Assembly: GCA_028293005.1 (NCBI GenBank)
Contig: JAQGLH010000136.1
Span: 1-16,315 of the forward strand
DNA from: Alphaproteobacteria bacterium
Lineage (GTDB): Bacteria > Pseudomonadota > Alphaproteobacteria > Sphingomonadales > Sphingomonadaceae
Length of the DNA stretch: 16,315 nucleotides
Reading direction: 5' to 3'
Shown here: in pieces, positions 1-6,933 of the stretch
Position numbering within the stretch: the stretch's first letter is position 1
Layout of the letters: each line of letters opens with the position of its first letter
The notes under the pieces: model-generated
Told to the model about the DNA's origin: nothing
The model's input: the letters and a program-made list of their open reading frames with translations, nothing else
The model's database searches: none
Position numbers and translations under genes: made by a program

Positions 1-439
1 GTTCCTCGTCGTCGACAAGGTCGAGGCGAAGGTGTTCGCGTTCGATGCGCAGGGGCGGCTGCTCGGCAGCAGCGCCGCGCTCGTCGGGGTCGCTCGCGGC
101 GACGTCTCGCCTGCGGGCATCGGCGATCGCCGCCTCGCCGACATCGCGCCGGCCGAGCGGATCACGCCGGCGGGCCGCTTCGAGGCTGCACTAGGCCGGA
201 ATCTCGCCGCGAAGGACATCCTCTGGATCGACTATGGCGCCGCGCTGTCGCTCCACCGCGTCGCGACGGGCGTCCCATCGGAACGGCGCCTTCAGCGCCT
301 CGCGACCCCTACAGCGCTCGACAACCGCATCTCCTACGGCTGCATCAACGTACCCGCCGCTTTCTACGACGGCGTCGTGCTGCCGCTGTTCAGGCCGGCC
401 AACGGCGTGGTCTACATCCTGCCGGAAATGCCGCAATAG
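1..439 (+). CDS. L,D-transpeptidase-like protein (3' part only)
   Basis: The gene enters the window already open (frame of base 2), so only its last ~145 residues are visible. The C-terminal part contains LHRV about 60 residues from the end, then DNRISYGCINVP, which matches the catalytic Cys loop of YkuD/ErfK-type L,D-transpeptidases (usual form S-H-G-C-x-[NR]); here Tyr replaces the usual His before the Gly. Family members are periplasmic and crosslink peptidoglycan or attach proteins to it through the Cys. An upstream Ile-Thr-Pro-Ala-Gly-Arg-Phe stretch (near base 160-182) fits the usual 'TP.G.F' strand of the fold. Signal peptide and start lie outside the window. The family assignment is fairly safe; activity is less certain because of the His-to-Tyr change, although I recall alphaproteobacterial homologues sharing this SYGC form. 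Confidence 0.75.
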   Translation, partial: FLVVDKVEAKVFAFDAQGRLLGSSAALVGVARGDVSPAGIGDRRLADIAPAERITPAGRFEAALGRNLAAKDILWIDYGAALSLHRVATGVPSERRLQRLATPTALDNRISYGCINVPAAFYDGVVLPLFRPANGVVYILPEMPQ

Positions 440-456
440 CGGCAACCGCTATTGCG
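432..456 (+). terminator. Perfect 11-bp hairpin spanning the stop codon
   Basis: CGCAATAGCGG (432-442), loop CAA, then its exact reverse complement CCGCTATTGCG (446-456). The TAG stop codon (437-439) lies inside the left arm. No T-run follows, so it is not a classical intrinsic terminator; it may stop transcription weakly or protect the 3' end of the mRNA. Confidence 0.5.
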
Positions 457-807
457 ATGGCGCACAGGGCGGGTGCGGGCGGGCAGGGCGCTGGCTGGCG
501 CTGAGACCGCTTTGCCGGCTTATCATCTTCGGCTGCCTTAATCGAGCTAAGGTCGGTTATTCCGTGACGAGCAATCGCTAGCGGTCGACTCGGATTCGTC
601 CGCTCGACCGCCGATAGCATGCCGGACGACTCGCCTACCAACAACGGAGCGCAAGACACCGGTCGTCATCGGTCGTCTCGGTTCCGTAATAAAGAATCGG
701 TCACCTTCCGGCCACGCCGCCTGCAGCCCAGGCCGGGTACGCCCGGCGGGTGGAACTCCGCCCCTCCGGGCGCCGCTCCCTCTGTGACTGGGTTGGATTG
801 AACCATC
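457..807. other. Intergenic region with GC-rich foldable leader
   Basis: No convincing gene was found here. The middle (510-600 and 685-700) is lower in GC and could hold a promoter for the aldo/keto reductase, but no clear -35/-10 pair stands out. Bases 732-747 form GCCGGG-TACG-CCCGGC, a perfect 6-bp hairpin. Alternative pairings exist with downstream bases: CCCGG at 742-746 with CCGGG at 766-770, and GGCGG at 745-749 with CCGCC at 758-762. This may be a structured 5' leader, or simply a consequence of high GC. Confidence 0.3.
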
Positions 808-820
808 GGAGGAACTTCGC

Positions 821-1831
821 ATGAACGCGCAGAAATATAGGCCGCCCGTCGACTTCGGCTTGGGCGGAGTCGCCATCGGCAACGAGTTCGCCTTCGTCAC
901 GGAGGCGCAGGCCGAGCAAACGCTCGAAGCCGCGTGGGAAGCCGGGGTGCGCTACTTCGATACGTCGCCGTGGTACGGGCTTGGCCTCTGCGAACGCCGC
1001 TTCGGCCGTTTCCTCCACGGCAAGCCCCGCGGTGACTATGTGCTGTCGACCAAGGTGGGAAAGTTGCTCAAAGCTTCGCCTGCCAACCAGGCGAAGAAGC
1101 ACTTTCCCTTCACGACGTCACCGAACGATCCGGTGTTCGACTACACCGCCGACGGCGTCCGTCGATCGGTCGAGGACAGCCTCCAGAGGATGGGGCTAGA
1201 CCGCATCGACATGCTGTTCGTTCACGACCTCTCGCCTGACAATTCATTGTTGCCCGCCGATTGGCAGACGTTGTTCGGAGTTGCCCGGAAAGGTGCCTTT
1301 CCCGCACTTTCAAAGATGCGCGACGAAGGCATGATCAGAGGCTGGGGCATGGGGGTTAACTGCCCGCAACCCATCCTCAAATGCCTGGAGGTAGCCGACC
1401 CCGACATATGCCTGCTTGCCAGCCAATATTCGCTGATCGATCACAAAACCGCGCTTGAGGAGGTTTTCCCCAAGGCACGCGAGGCTGGCATCGGCTTCGT
1501 CGTCGGCTCGTCGCTCAACGCCGGCTTCCTGGCCGGCAAGCCGCGCTTCAACTACGGCAAGAACAATTACAACATCCCGGACGATAAGCTTGCCAAACGC
1601 CGCGCGCTGCAACAGATCGCCGACGTCCACGGCGTCGACCTTCGCGCCGCCGCGTTGCAGTTCAGCGCCGCGCCCGACCTGGCCGCCGCGCTGATCGTCG
1701 GTGCTTCAAGTGCCGATCATATCCTCGCCGACGTCACCGCGATGAATACGAAGATTCCCTCCGCGTTCTGGAACGAGCTCAAAGCTAAAGGGATAATCGA
1801 GCAAGCAGCTCCGGTCCCGCAGGAGCCGTAA
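821..1831 (+). CDS. Aldo/keto reductase, D-threo-aldose 1-dehydrogenase-like
   Basis: Encodes 336 residues, the normal length for this family. The ATG is set by GGAGGA at 808-813, 7 nt upstream. The AKR catalytic tetrad is complete: Asp47 (YFDTSPWYG), Tyr52 in the same motif, Lys78 (LSTKVGK) and His135 (FVHDLSPDN). The sequence around these motifs, including FGLGGVAIGN at the N-terminus and the PFTTSPNDPVFDYTADGV insert near residue 96, resembles the D-threo-aldose/L-fucose 1-dehydrogenase and pyridoxal 4-dehydrogenase branch (AKR15-like). Such enzymes oxidise a sugar or aldehyde at C1 with NAD(P) in the cytoplasm. No signal peptide is visible. It stands alone on the + strand and converges on the aldehyde dehydrogenase gene with a 77-bp gap. 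The family is sure; the substrate is inference. Confidence 0.88.
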   Translation: MNAQKYRPPVDFGLGGVAIGNEFAFVTEAQAEQTLEAAWEAGVRYFDTSPWYGLGLCERRFGRFLHGKPRGDYVLSTKVGKLLKASPANQAKKHFPFTTSPNDPVFDYTADGVRRSVEDSLQRMGLDRIDMLFVHDLSPDNSLLPADWQTLFGVARKGAFPALSKMRDEGMIRGWGMGVNCPQPILKCLEVADPDICLLASQYSLIDHKTALEEVFPKAREAGIGFVVGSSLNAGFLAGKPRFNYGKNNYNIPDDKLAKRRALQQIADVHGVDLRAAALQFSAAPDLAAALIVGASSADHILADVTAMNTKIPSAFWNELKAKGIIEQAAPVPQEP

Positions 1832-1908
1832 TTTCCGCTGTCGCACGGGTGCCGAGGGCGGGTGATTGTCGACAGGGGCTCGGAAAAGGCGGGCCACCGG
1901 TTTGCCAA

Positions 1909-3367
1909 TCACTCGATCGATGCCACCTTCGCCGGCTGGAGGTTCCGGACCCGGACGCTCTTTATGTTGGTGAATTCGCGGATGCCGAAGGCCGCGCACT
2001 CGCGCCCGAAGCCCGAATGCTTGACCCCCGCCGAACGGTATGCGCGAATCCGAGCGGACATTCTCGTTGACGAAGCACAGGCCCGCTTCCAGCTCGTCGG
2101 CGGCAATGCGGCGGCCGCGATCGAGGTCGGCCGTCACTACCCCCGAGCCGAGACCGTAATCGCTCGCATTGGCGATGCGGATCGCGTCCGCCTCGTCCTC
2201 GGCAGCGATGATCGCGGCGACGGGGCCGAACACTTCCTCGTCGTGGGCCGGCTGTCCCGGGCCGACGTCGGTCAGCACCGTCGGCGGATACCAGGCCCCG
2301 CGCTGGTCGGGGACCTCCCCGCCAAGGAGCAGGCGCGCGCCGCGGCGGACGCTTTCGACAACCTGCGCGTGGATATCGTCCCGTGCCTGGACGCTTCGCA
2401 TCGGCCCGAGCCTCGTGCCGGCCGCGCGCGGATCGCCCATCTCATAGGCACGCATCGCCCCGACCATCGCCTGCTCAAACCCCTCCAGCAGGGAGCGAAC
2501 GACGATGAAGCGCTTGCCCGAGATGCAGCTCTGACCGCCATTCACCATGCGCGCCATCGCGCACAGTTCGGCTGCCGCCTCGACATCGACATCGTCGAGC
2601 ACGAGATAGGCGTCGGAGCCGCCCAGCTCGAGCACGCATTTCTTGATCACGCCGCCGGCGGCGCTGGCGACGCTGCGGCCGGCGGCCACGCTCCCGGTCA
2701 GCGTGACGGCGACGACGTTGTCGTCCTCGATCAGCGCCTTCACCTCGCTGCTCGGAAGCAGCAGGGTTCGGAACAGGTCGCGCGGGAAGCCCGCCTCGTG
2801 GAGCACCTGCTCGATGGCGAGCGCGCAGCCGGGCACGTTGCTCGCATGCTTGAGCAGCGCTGCGTTGCCGGCCATCAGCGTCGGCGCGGCGAAGCGGAAG
2901 ACCTGCCAGAGCGGGAAGTTCCACGGCATCACCGCCAGCACCACCCCCAGCGGATTGAAGGTGACGAACGTCTCTTCTTCGCCGAATTCCACCGGCACGC
3001 GGGCGAGCAGGCCTTCAGCATGCTCGGCAAACCATTCGCAATGGGCCGCGCATTTCTCGACTTCGACGCGGCCATCGTCGAGCGGCTTGCCCATTTCCTC
3101 GGTCATCAGCGCGGCAAGTTCGTCCTGGCGACGCCGGAGGATCGCGGCGGCCTGGCGCAACACCGCGGCGCGATCCGCGAACGACGTGCGGCGCCATTTC
3201 GAAAAGGCCTCGCGCGCCGCAGCCGCGGCGGACCGGGCATCCGCGATTGTGTGCGTTGCATAGGATTGCCCCGGCTGACCAGTCGCGGGATCGATCGTCT
3301 GCAGGCGCTCGCGCGTCCCATTCGCTTGGTCGGCGATGGATTGTGTGGTTTCGAGTTGATTGGCCAC
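1909..3367 (-). pseudogene. Succinate-semialdehyde-type aldehyde dehydrogenase, frameshifted near its C-terminus
   Basis: An NAD(P)-dependent aldehyde dehydrogenase. Visible motifs: VMPWNFP with Asn150, the cofactor Lys173 in LLKHASN, general base Glu247 in LELGG, and nucleophile Cys281 in NGGQSCISGKRF. The KHASN and QSC.SGKRF wording is typical of the GabD1/Sad group that oxidises succinate semialdehyde. The start is a GTG (3365-3367) behind a strong AGGAGG. At residue ~447 the frame breaks. After IPFGG the expected VKHSGFGRECAAFG and FTNIKSVRV continue in another frame and end at 1909. Removing one base of the G5 run (C5 on +, 2025-2029) restores a 485-residue protein, a normal length. Without this the frame runs on to 1706, into the convergent reductase gene, and loses the C-terminal oligomerisation strand. 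It is a real null mutation or a homopolymer sequencing error. It lies 42 bp after the sugar dehydrogenase gene, probably in one operon. Confidence 0.85.
2025..2029 (-). other. Homopolymer C5/G5 at the frameshift point
   Basis: Five consecutive C on the + strand. With four, the aldehyde dehydrogenase frame joins PFGG to VKHSGFG as in its relatives; with five it is lost. The exact base cannot be placed within the run. Confidence 0.8.
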
Positions 3368-3373
3368 GGCGGA

Positions 3374-3379
3374 CCTCCT
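3374..3379 (-). promoter_or_regulatory. Ribosome binding site AGGAGG for the GTG start of the aldehyde dehydrogenase
   Basis: Perfect AGGAGG in minus orientation with 6 nt spacing to the GTG at 3367-3365. This supports the unusual start codon, as no nearby ATG has such a signal. Confidence 0.8.
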
Positions 3380-3409
3380 TCGACTTTCCTTGGGGTTGGG
3401 CAGAGACTG

Positions 3410-4720
3410 TCAGGCCGCAGGTCTGACCCGCCAGACGGTATTACCGGCATCGTCCGCGATCAGCAGCGCGCCCGTGGCATCGAGCGTGAGGCCGACCGGA
3501 CGGCCATTTGCTTTTCCGTCGCGCGTGAGGAAGCCCGTCACGACGTCCTGCGGCGGACCACTCGGGCGGCCGGCCCGGAAGGGCACATAGACCACCTTGT
3601 AGCCGTTCACCGGACTGCGATCCCAGCTGCCATGCTCGCTGATGAAGACGCCGCTGCGATAACGCATCGGCAGGCTGGAGGCATTCCCAAACACCATGCC
3701 AAGCGGCGCGACGTGGGAGCTCAGAGCATAGTCCGGCGGGATCGCCCTTGTTACCAGATCCGGGCGCTGGGGTTGAACCCGAACGTCTATATGTTGACCA
3801 TAATAGCTGTAGGGCCAGCCATAGAAGGCGTTCTCGCGGACCGAAGTAAGATAGTCAGGGACGAGGTTTGGACCGATCTCATCCCGCTCGTTGGCAATGG
3901 CCCACAATATGCCCGTCCGCGGTTCGAAGGCGACTCCGGTCGGATTGCGTATGCCCGAGGCAAAGATGCGCTTGAAGCCAGTCGTGCGGTCGATCTCCCA
4001 GATCGCGGCGCGGCCGGCTTCCACGCCTATGCCGTTCTCGGTGATGTTGCTGTTGGATCCGACCCCGACATAGAGTTTCGATCCGTCCGGACTCGCAGTC
4101 AGGCTCTTCGTCCAGTGATGGTTGATCGGGCCGGCAGGAAGGCCGGTCACCTTGATCCCCGGCGCGGTGATGCGCATCGCGCCCGGAGTATAGGGGAAGC
4201 GCAGGATGGCGTCGGTGTTGGCGACGTAAAGCTGGTTGCCCACCAGCGCTACTCCGAACGGCGAGTTCAGATTTTGAAGAAAGGTGGTACGGACTTCCGG
4301 CCGTCCGTCGCCGTTGCTGTCGCGCAGCAGGATGATGCGGTTCGCCGACGGCGCAGCCGAACCGCCCCGGGCCTGGTAAATCCCCATCACATAATCCTTT
4401 GGCCGGTTGATCGGCGCCGCCGGGCCGTTCGTCTCGACCACGAGCACGTCGCCGTTCGGCAGGCCGTAGACCGAACGCGGATGCTGAAAACCGGTTGCAA
4501 AGGCCTGCACCTCCAAGCCGGCCGGTACGGTGGGAATCTGATCCTTTCCCCAGCCGATCGCCTGCGGGACTTTCATCGGTGGCAGTATGTATTGATGCGC
4601 CGCCGGCAGCTCGGGATGCGCTCCATATTGCGTGCTTGGCGGCGCCACCTTCTGATCACAGGCAGCAAGCAAGAGGAATCCGGCAAGCGCCTGGTTTCTG
4701 CTGAGAGAAATGCGATTCAT
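3410..4720 (-). CDS. PQQ-dependent sugar (sorbosone) dehydrogenase family lipoprotein
   Basis: Encodes 436 residues from the ATG at 4720; the open frame extends 69 codons further upstream, but that part overlaps the preceding gene. The chosen start has AAGGA 8 nt away and gives a lipoprotein signal peptide: charged N-end, hydrophobic stretch, lipobox LLAAC with Cys21. The mature part reads as a six-bladed propeller of the soluble glucose/L-sorbosone dehydrogenase family: FATGFQHPRSV, DSNGDGRPEV, NHHWTKSL (position of the catalytic His), SGIRNPTGVAFEP (the Arg that contacts PQQ in relatives), NERDEIG, ENAFYGWPYSYYG, and HVAPLGMVF near the C-terminus. It would oxidise a sugar or aldose in the periplasm while anchored to a membrane. 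Whether it truly uses PQQ cannot be seen; no pqq genes are in the window. Translationally coupled to the upstream DUF2231 gene by ATGA. Confidence 0.87.
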   Translation of the reverse strand: MNRISLSRNQALAGFLLLAACDQKVAPPSTQYGAHPELPAAHQYILPPMKVPQAIGWGKDQIPTVPAGLEVQAFATGFQHPRSVYGLPNGDVLVVETNGPAAPINRPKDYVMGIYQARGGSAAPSANRIILLRDSNGDGRPEVRTTFLQNLNSPFGVALVGNQLYVANTDAILRFPYTPGAMRITAPGIKVTGLPAGPINHHWTKSLTASPDGSKLYVGVGSNSNITENGIGVEAGRAAIWEIDRTTGFKRIFASGIRNPTGVAFEPRTGILWAIANERDEIGPNLVPDYLTSVRENAFYGWPYSYYGQHIDVRVQPQRPDLVTRAIPPDYALSSHVAPLGMVFGNASSLPMRYRSGVFISEHGSWDRSPVNGYKVVYVPFRAGRPSGPPQDVVTGFLTRDGKANGRPVGLTLDATGALLIADDAGNTVWRVRPAA

Positions 4721-5166
4721 GGCCGAATTCCTTCTGGTGGCGCTGATGTGAAAGGTCGCGCTCGGCCGAGGCTCCAGCCGCGCCAGCCGATCACCAGCAG
4801 CACGATGGTCACAATTGCCGAGAGAGCGACACCTTGCGGGACCACGGCCGTGTAGCCGTCGCGGCTGTGGATCAAGGCGTTCAGGAGTGAGAGGAGGGCT
4901 GCAGCCGTCAAGGCTGCGAACCGCCACCAGTCAATCGCCTGTACGTGTCGCAGCATGATATCCAGAACGAAGGCAAGCCCTGCCAATGCCGCCAGGATCA
5001 GACCGCCTGTGAGCAGCCAGACCGAGAAGGTCTCCCACTCCGGCAGGACCGTCCGCCAGTAGAGGAGGTCGGTCACAAAGGCGGCAATCAACAAAGCGGC
5101 ACCCGTCCCGGCCAGGAGAGGGTGCAGCAAGCTGGGCGGACGGGATACGGGCAATGCTTCGCTCAT
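4717..5166 (-). CDS. DUF2231-type small integral membrane protein
   Basis: Encodes 149 residues from the ATG at 5166, behind GAGGA with 7 nt spacing; an open frame continues far upstream but without features. Four hydrophobic segments are visible: LLAGTGAALLIAAFVTDLLYW (split by small residues), the VWLLTGGLILAALAGLAF region, FAALTAAALLSLLNALIH, and GVALSAIVTIVLLVIGWRGW. The opening SLLHPLLAG and the phrase NALIHSRDGYTAVVPQG are characteristic of DUF2231 proteins, inner-membrane proteins of unproven function that are often found beside sorbosone-dehydrogenase-like genes or haem/redox proteins. A conserved His follows the first Leu pair, and another lies in ALIHSRD; in related proteins such His are suspected haem ligands (inference). 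Its TGA shares bases with the ATG of the next gene (TCAT on +, 4717-4720), so the two products are probably made together and may work as an electron-transfer pair. Confidence 0.78.
   Translation of the reverse strand: MSEALPVSRPPSLLHPLLAGTGAALLIAAFVTDLLYWRTVLPEWETFSVWLLTGGLILAALAGLAFVLDIMLRHVQAIDWWRFAALTAAALLSLLNALIHSRDGYTAVVPQGVALSAIVTIVLLVIGWRGWSLGRARPFTSAPPEGIRP
4729..4733 (-). promoter_or_regulatory. Ribosome binding site AAGGA that sets the sugar dehydrogenase start
   Basis: AAGGA within AGAAGGAA, 8 nt before the ATG at 4720. It selects this start over in-frame starts further upstream, which lack a lipoprotein signal. Confidence 0.65.
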
Positions 5167-5173
5167 GTCATGG

Positions 5174-5178
5174 TCCTC
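5174..5178 (-). promoter_or_regulatory. Ribosome binding site GAGGA that sets the DUF2231 start
   Basis: GAGGA 7 nt before the ATG at 5166. The in-frame ATG 16 codons upstream (5214) has only a C-rich stretch in front, so it is not preferred. Confidence 0.65.
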
Positions 5179-5289
5179 ATTGCGAGGGGGGATAGCTGCG
5201 GGATCGTCCTCCATGGGGGAGGGGGAATCCCGGAGCGATCCGCACGACACATATGGGGTTCGGCACCTCTCGGAGCCGTGGGCGCGTCG

Positions 5290-5304
5290 TGACAAATTTT
5301 TTAT
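5290..5304. promoter_or_regulatory. Candidate response-regulator box A (12/15)
   Basis: TGACAAATTTTTTAT on +, differing at three positions from the exact box seen at 11555 and 16184. It lies 124 bp upstream of the DUF2231 start and in the same orientation relative to the genes as the other two. On the minus strand the identity with the efflux-operon site continues past the box as AATTTGTCACGA followed by GCGC one base later. The T-run may also be part of an A/T-rich promoter element. Confidence 0.5.
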
Positions 5305-5375
5305 CTTCCGGAGGCAGCGATCAGGTCGCAACCCGGTCCAAGCCGACAGTGTCGAGCGCTCGCTCCTGCAGCGCG

Positions 5376-5411
5376 ATGGCGCTGCTTGCTTGCATGGCGC
5401 TGCTTGTTTGG
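5376..5411 (+). repeat. Two tandem 18-bp direct repeats
   Basis: ATGGCGCTGCTTG occurs at 5376 and again at 5394; the 18-bp units match at 16 of 18 positions. They lie in the 315-bp space between the outer-membrane-factor gene and the DUF2231 gene. They could encode a hydrophobic peptide on +, but no supported gene contains them. No T-rich intrinsic terminator for the efflux operon is visible in this space. Confidence 0.55.
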
Positions 5412-5481
5412 CGTGGCTCACGAACCGGCGCCGCAAGGCCCTAGGCTCATGCCGACTTCGACTTGGGTCAAGCGCCATCGT

Positions 5482-6933
5482 TCATTGCCGCGGGAGGGAC
5501 GGCGGATGAGATGCTCGCTCTCCTGGATCGGCGCCCACCTCATCGCGCTGGTACAGCGAATCCCCGCCCAGGACCTGATAGAGGGTGACGAGATTCGATG
5601 CCGCGACGAACTTGCTGAGCACGAGGCTTTGCTGGGCCGAATAATAAGAGCGTTGCGAGACGAGGACGGACAGGAACGGGTCGATGCCCTCGCGATAGCG
5701 TGCCTCCTCTAGCCGATAGCCGTCCGCCGCCGCCTCCAGATTGGCCTGTTGTGCCCGCTGCAGGTCGCCGATCGTCCCTTGCCGGGCGAGAGCATCCGAG
5801 ACTTCGCGGAAAGCAGTCTGGATGGCCTTCTGATAGGTGGCGAGCGCGGCATCTCGCTCTGCCTTGGTCAATCGCACGTTGGCCGTTGCGGCGCCGCCGC
5901 TGAAGATCGAATAGGAGGCATCGCCCGACGCGCTCCAGGTGAAGGCGCCGCCGGTGAACAGGCCGGTGAGCGCGTTGCTCGCAAAACCGAACAGGCCCGT
6001 GAGCGAGATCCTCGGGAAGAGAGCCGCGCGTGCCGCGCCGATCTCGGCATTGGCGGCGCGCAGCTGATATTCGGCTTCGATGACGTCGGGCCGACGCAGC
6101 AGCACATCCGAATTGAGCCCGGCCGGAAGCTGCGCCACCGTCGGCGTGGCATCGTCGATCGAAAGCGGCAGCAGCCGCGGATCGACCGGCATGCCGACCA
6201 GCAGCTGCAGCGCGTTTACGTCCTGCGCGACTGCGGTGCGCTGGTTGGCCAAGTCGGCGCGGGCGGTCTCGAGGATCTGCTCGGCCTGACGCAACTCCGT
6301 GCGCGGCGCGATCCCACCTCGCAGGCGCGCACCGGTGAGCCGAACGCCGCGCTCCGCGTTCGCCGCCGTATCCAGGGCGATCTGCAACAGGCTGGCGTCG
6401 GCGGCATAGGCCAACCAGGCGTTGGCGATGTCGGCGACCAGAGTGAGCCGCGTCGTGCGGGCGCCCGCCTCGGTGGCGAGGTAGCGGTTGAGCTGGGCGC
6501 GCGTCAGCGACGCGATCCGGCCGAACAGGTCGAGCTCGAAGCCGGAGACGCCGATCCCGGCGGTGTAGCTTGTGTTGACGCCGCTCGCGCCCGCGGCCGG
6601 GTTCGGAGTGACGGTCACACCGACATCCGCACCCACTTGGGGTAAAAGGCTGGCGCGCTGGATTTTATATTGCGCGCGGGCGGCGGCGATGTTGGCGGCG
6701 GCGACCATGAGATCGCGATTGTTGACAAGCGCCTGCTCGATCAGGGATTGCAGTCGTGGGTCCCGGAAGGTGTCGCGATAGGTGACAGCGGGAAGCGTCG
6801 CCTCGCTTTGGCGAAGATAAGGATCGCCGACGGGCCACGCGACCGGGATAGCGGGATCCGGCCGGACATAGTGGGGATCCATCGACGTGCAGCCGGCCAG
6901 CGCCAGTGCCACGAGCGTTATCGACTTTGTCAT
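5482..6933 (-). CDS. RND efflux outer-membrane factor (OprM/NodT family lipoprotein)
   Basis: Encodes 483 residues, the usual length for TolC-like outer-membrane factors. The N-terminus is a short lipoprotein signal with lipobox ALAGC (Cys15), followed by PHYVRPDPAIPVAW, the standard NodT/OprM opening (YxRPxxP). Two repeats of the outer-membrane efflux domain follow. In the first, NNRDLMVAAANIAAARAQY and FELDLFGRIASL are visible; in the second, RRPDVIEAEYQLRAANAEIGAARAALFP and FTWSASGDASYSIFSGG. This protein forms the trimeric channel across the outer membrane through which the pump exports its substrate. The ATG overlaps the pump's TGA (TCAT at 6930-6933), so it is the last, coupled gene of the operon. 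A C-terminal tail rich in Gln, Arg and Pro is typical. Confidence 0.93.
   Translation of the reverse strand: MTKSITLVALALAGCTSMDPHYVRPDPAIPVAWPVGDPYLRQSEATLPAVTYRDTFRDPRLQSLIEQALVNNRDLMVAAANIAAARAQYKIQRASLLPQVGADVGVTVTPNPAAGASGVNTSYTAGIGVSGFELDLFGRIASLTRAQLNRYLATEAGARTTRLTLVADIANAWLAYAADASLLQIALDTAANAERGVRLTGARLRGGIAPRTELRQAEQILETARADLANQRTAVAQDVNALQLLVGMPVDPRLLPLSIDDATPTVAQLPAGLNSDVLLRRPDVIEAEYQLRAANAEIGAARAALFPRISLTGLFGFASNALTGLFTGGAFTWSASGDASYSIFSGGAATANVRLTKAERDAALATYQKAIQTAFREVSDALARQGTIGDLQRAQQANLEAAADGYRLEEARYREGIDPFLSVLVSQRSYYSAQQSLVLSKFVAASNLVTLYQVLGGDSLYQRDEVGADPGERASHPPSLPRQ

Noticed and set aside
752..777. GGAAC at 752 as an EcfG-type (GGAAC-N16/17-CGTT) general stress promoter
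   Set aside because: No CGTT at the required distance.
1852..1883. CCGAG...CTCGG as terminator between the convergent genes
   Set aside because: Only 5 bp with a 22-nt loop, and no T-run on the correct side for either gene.
1706..1908. Aldehyde dehydrogenase frame continuing into the aldo/keto reductase gene
   Set aside because: Sequence after PFGG is unlike any aldehyde dehydrogenase, while the correct C-terminus is present in another frame ending at 1909.
1862..4855. A 997-codon open frame on +
   Set aside because: It is antisense to three clear genes (aldehyde dehydrogenase, sugar dehydrogenase and part of the DUF2231 region); long antisense frames are common at this GC. The translation shows no domain and is rich in Arg/His.
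5253..5444. Possible 63-residue + strand protein with MALLACMALLVW
   Set aside because: Hydrophobicity comes only from the 18-bp direct repeat, the start has no ribosome binding site, and the rest is Arg/Ser-rich.
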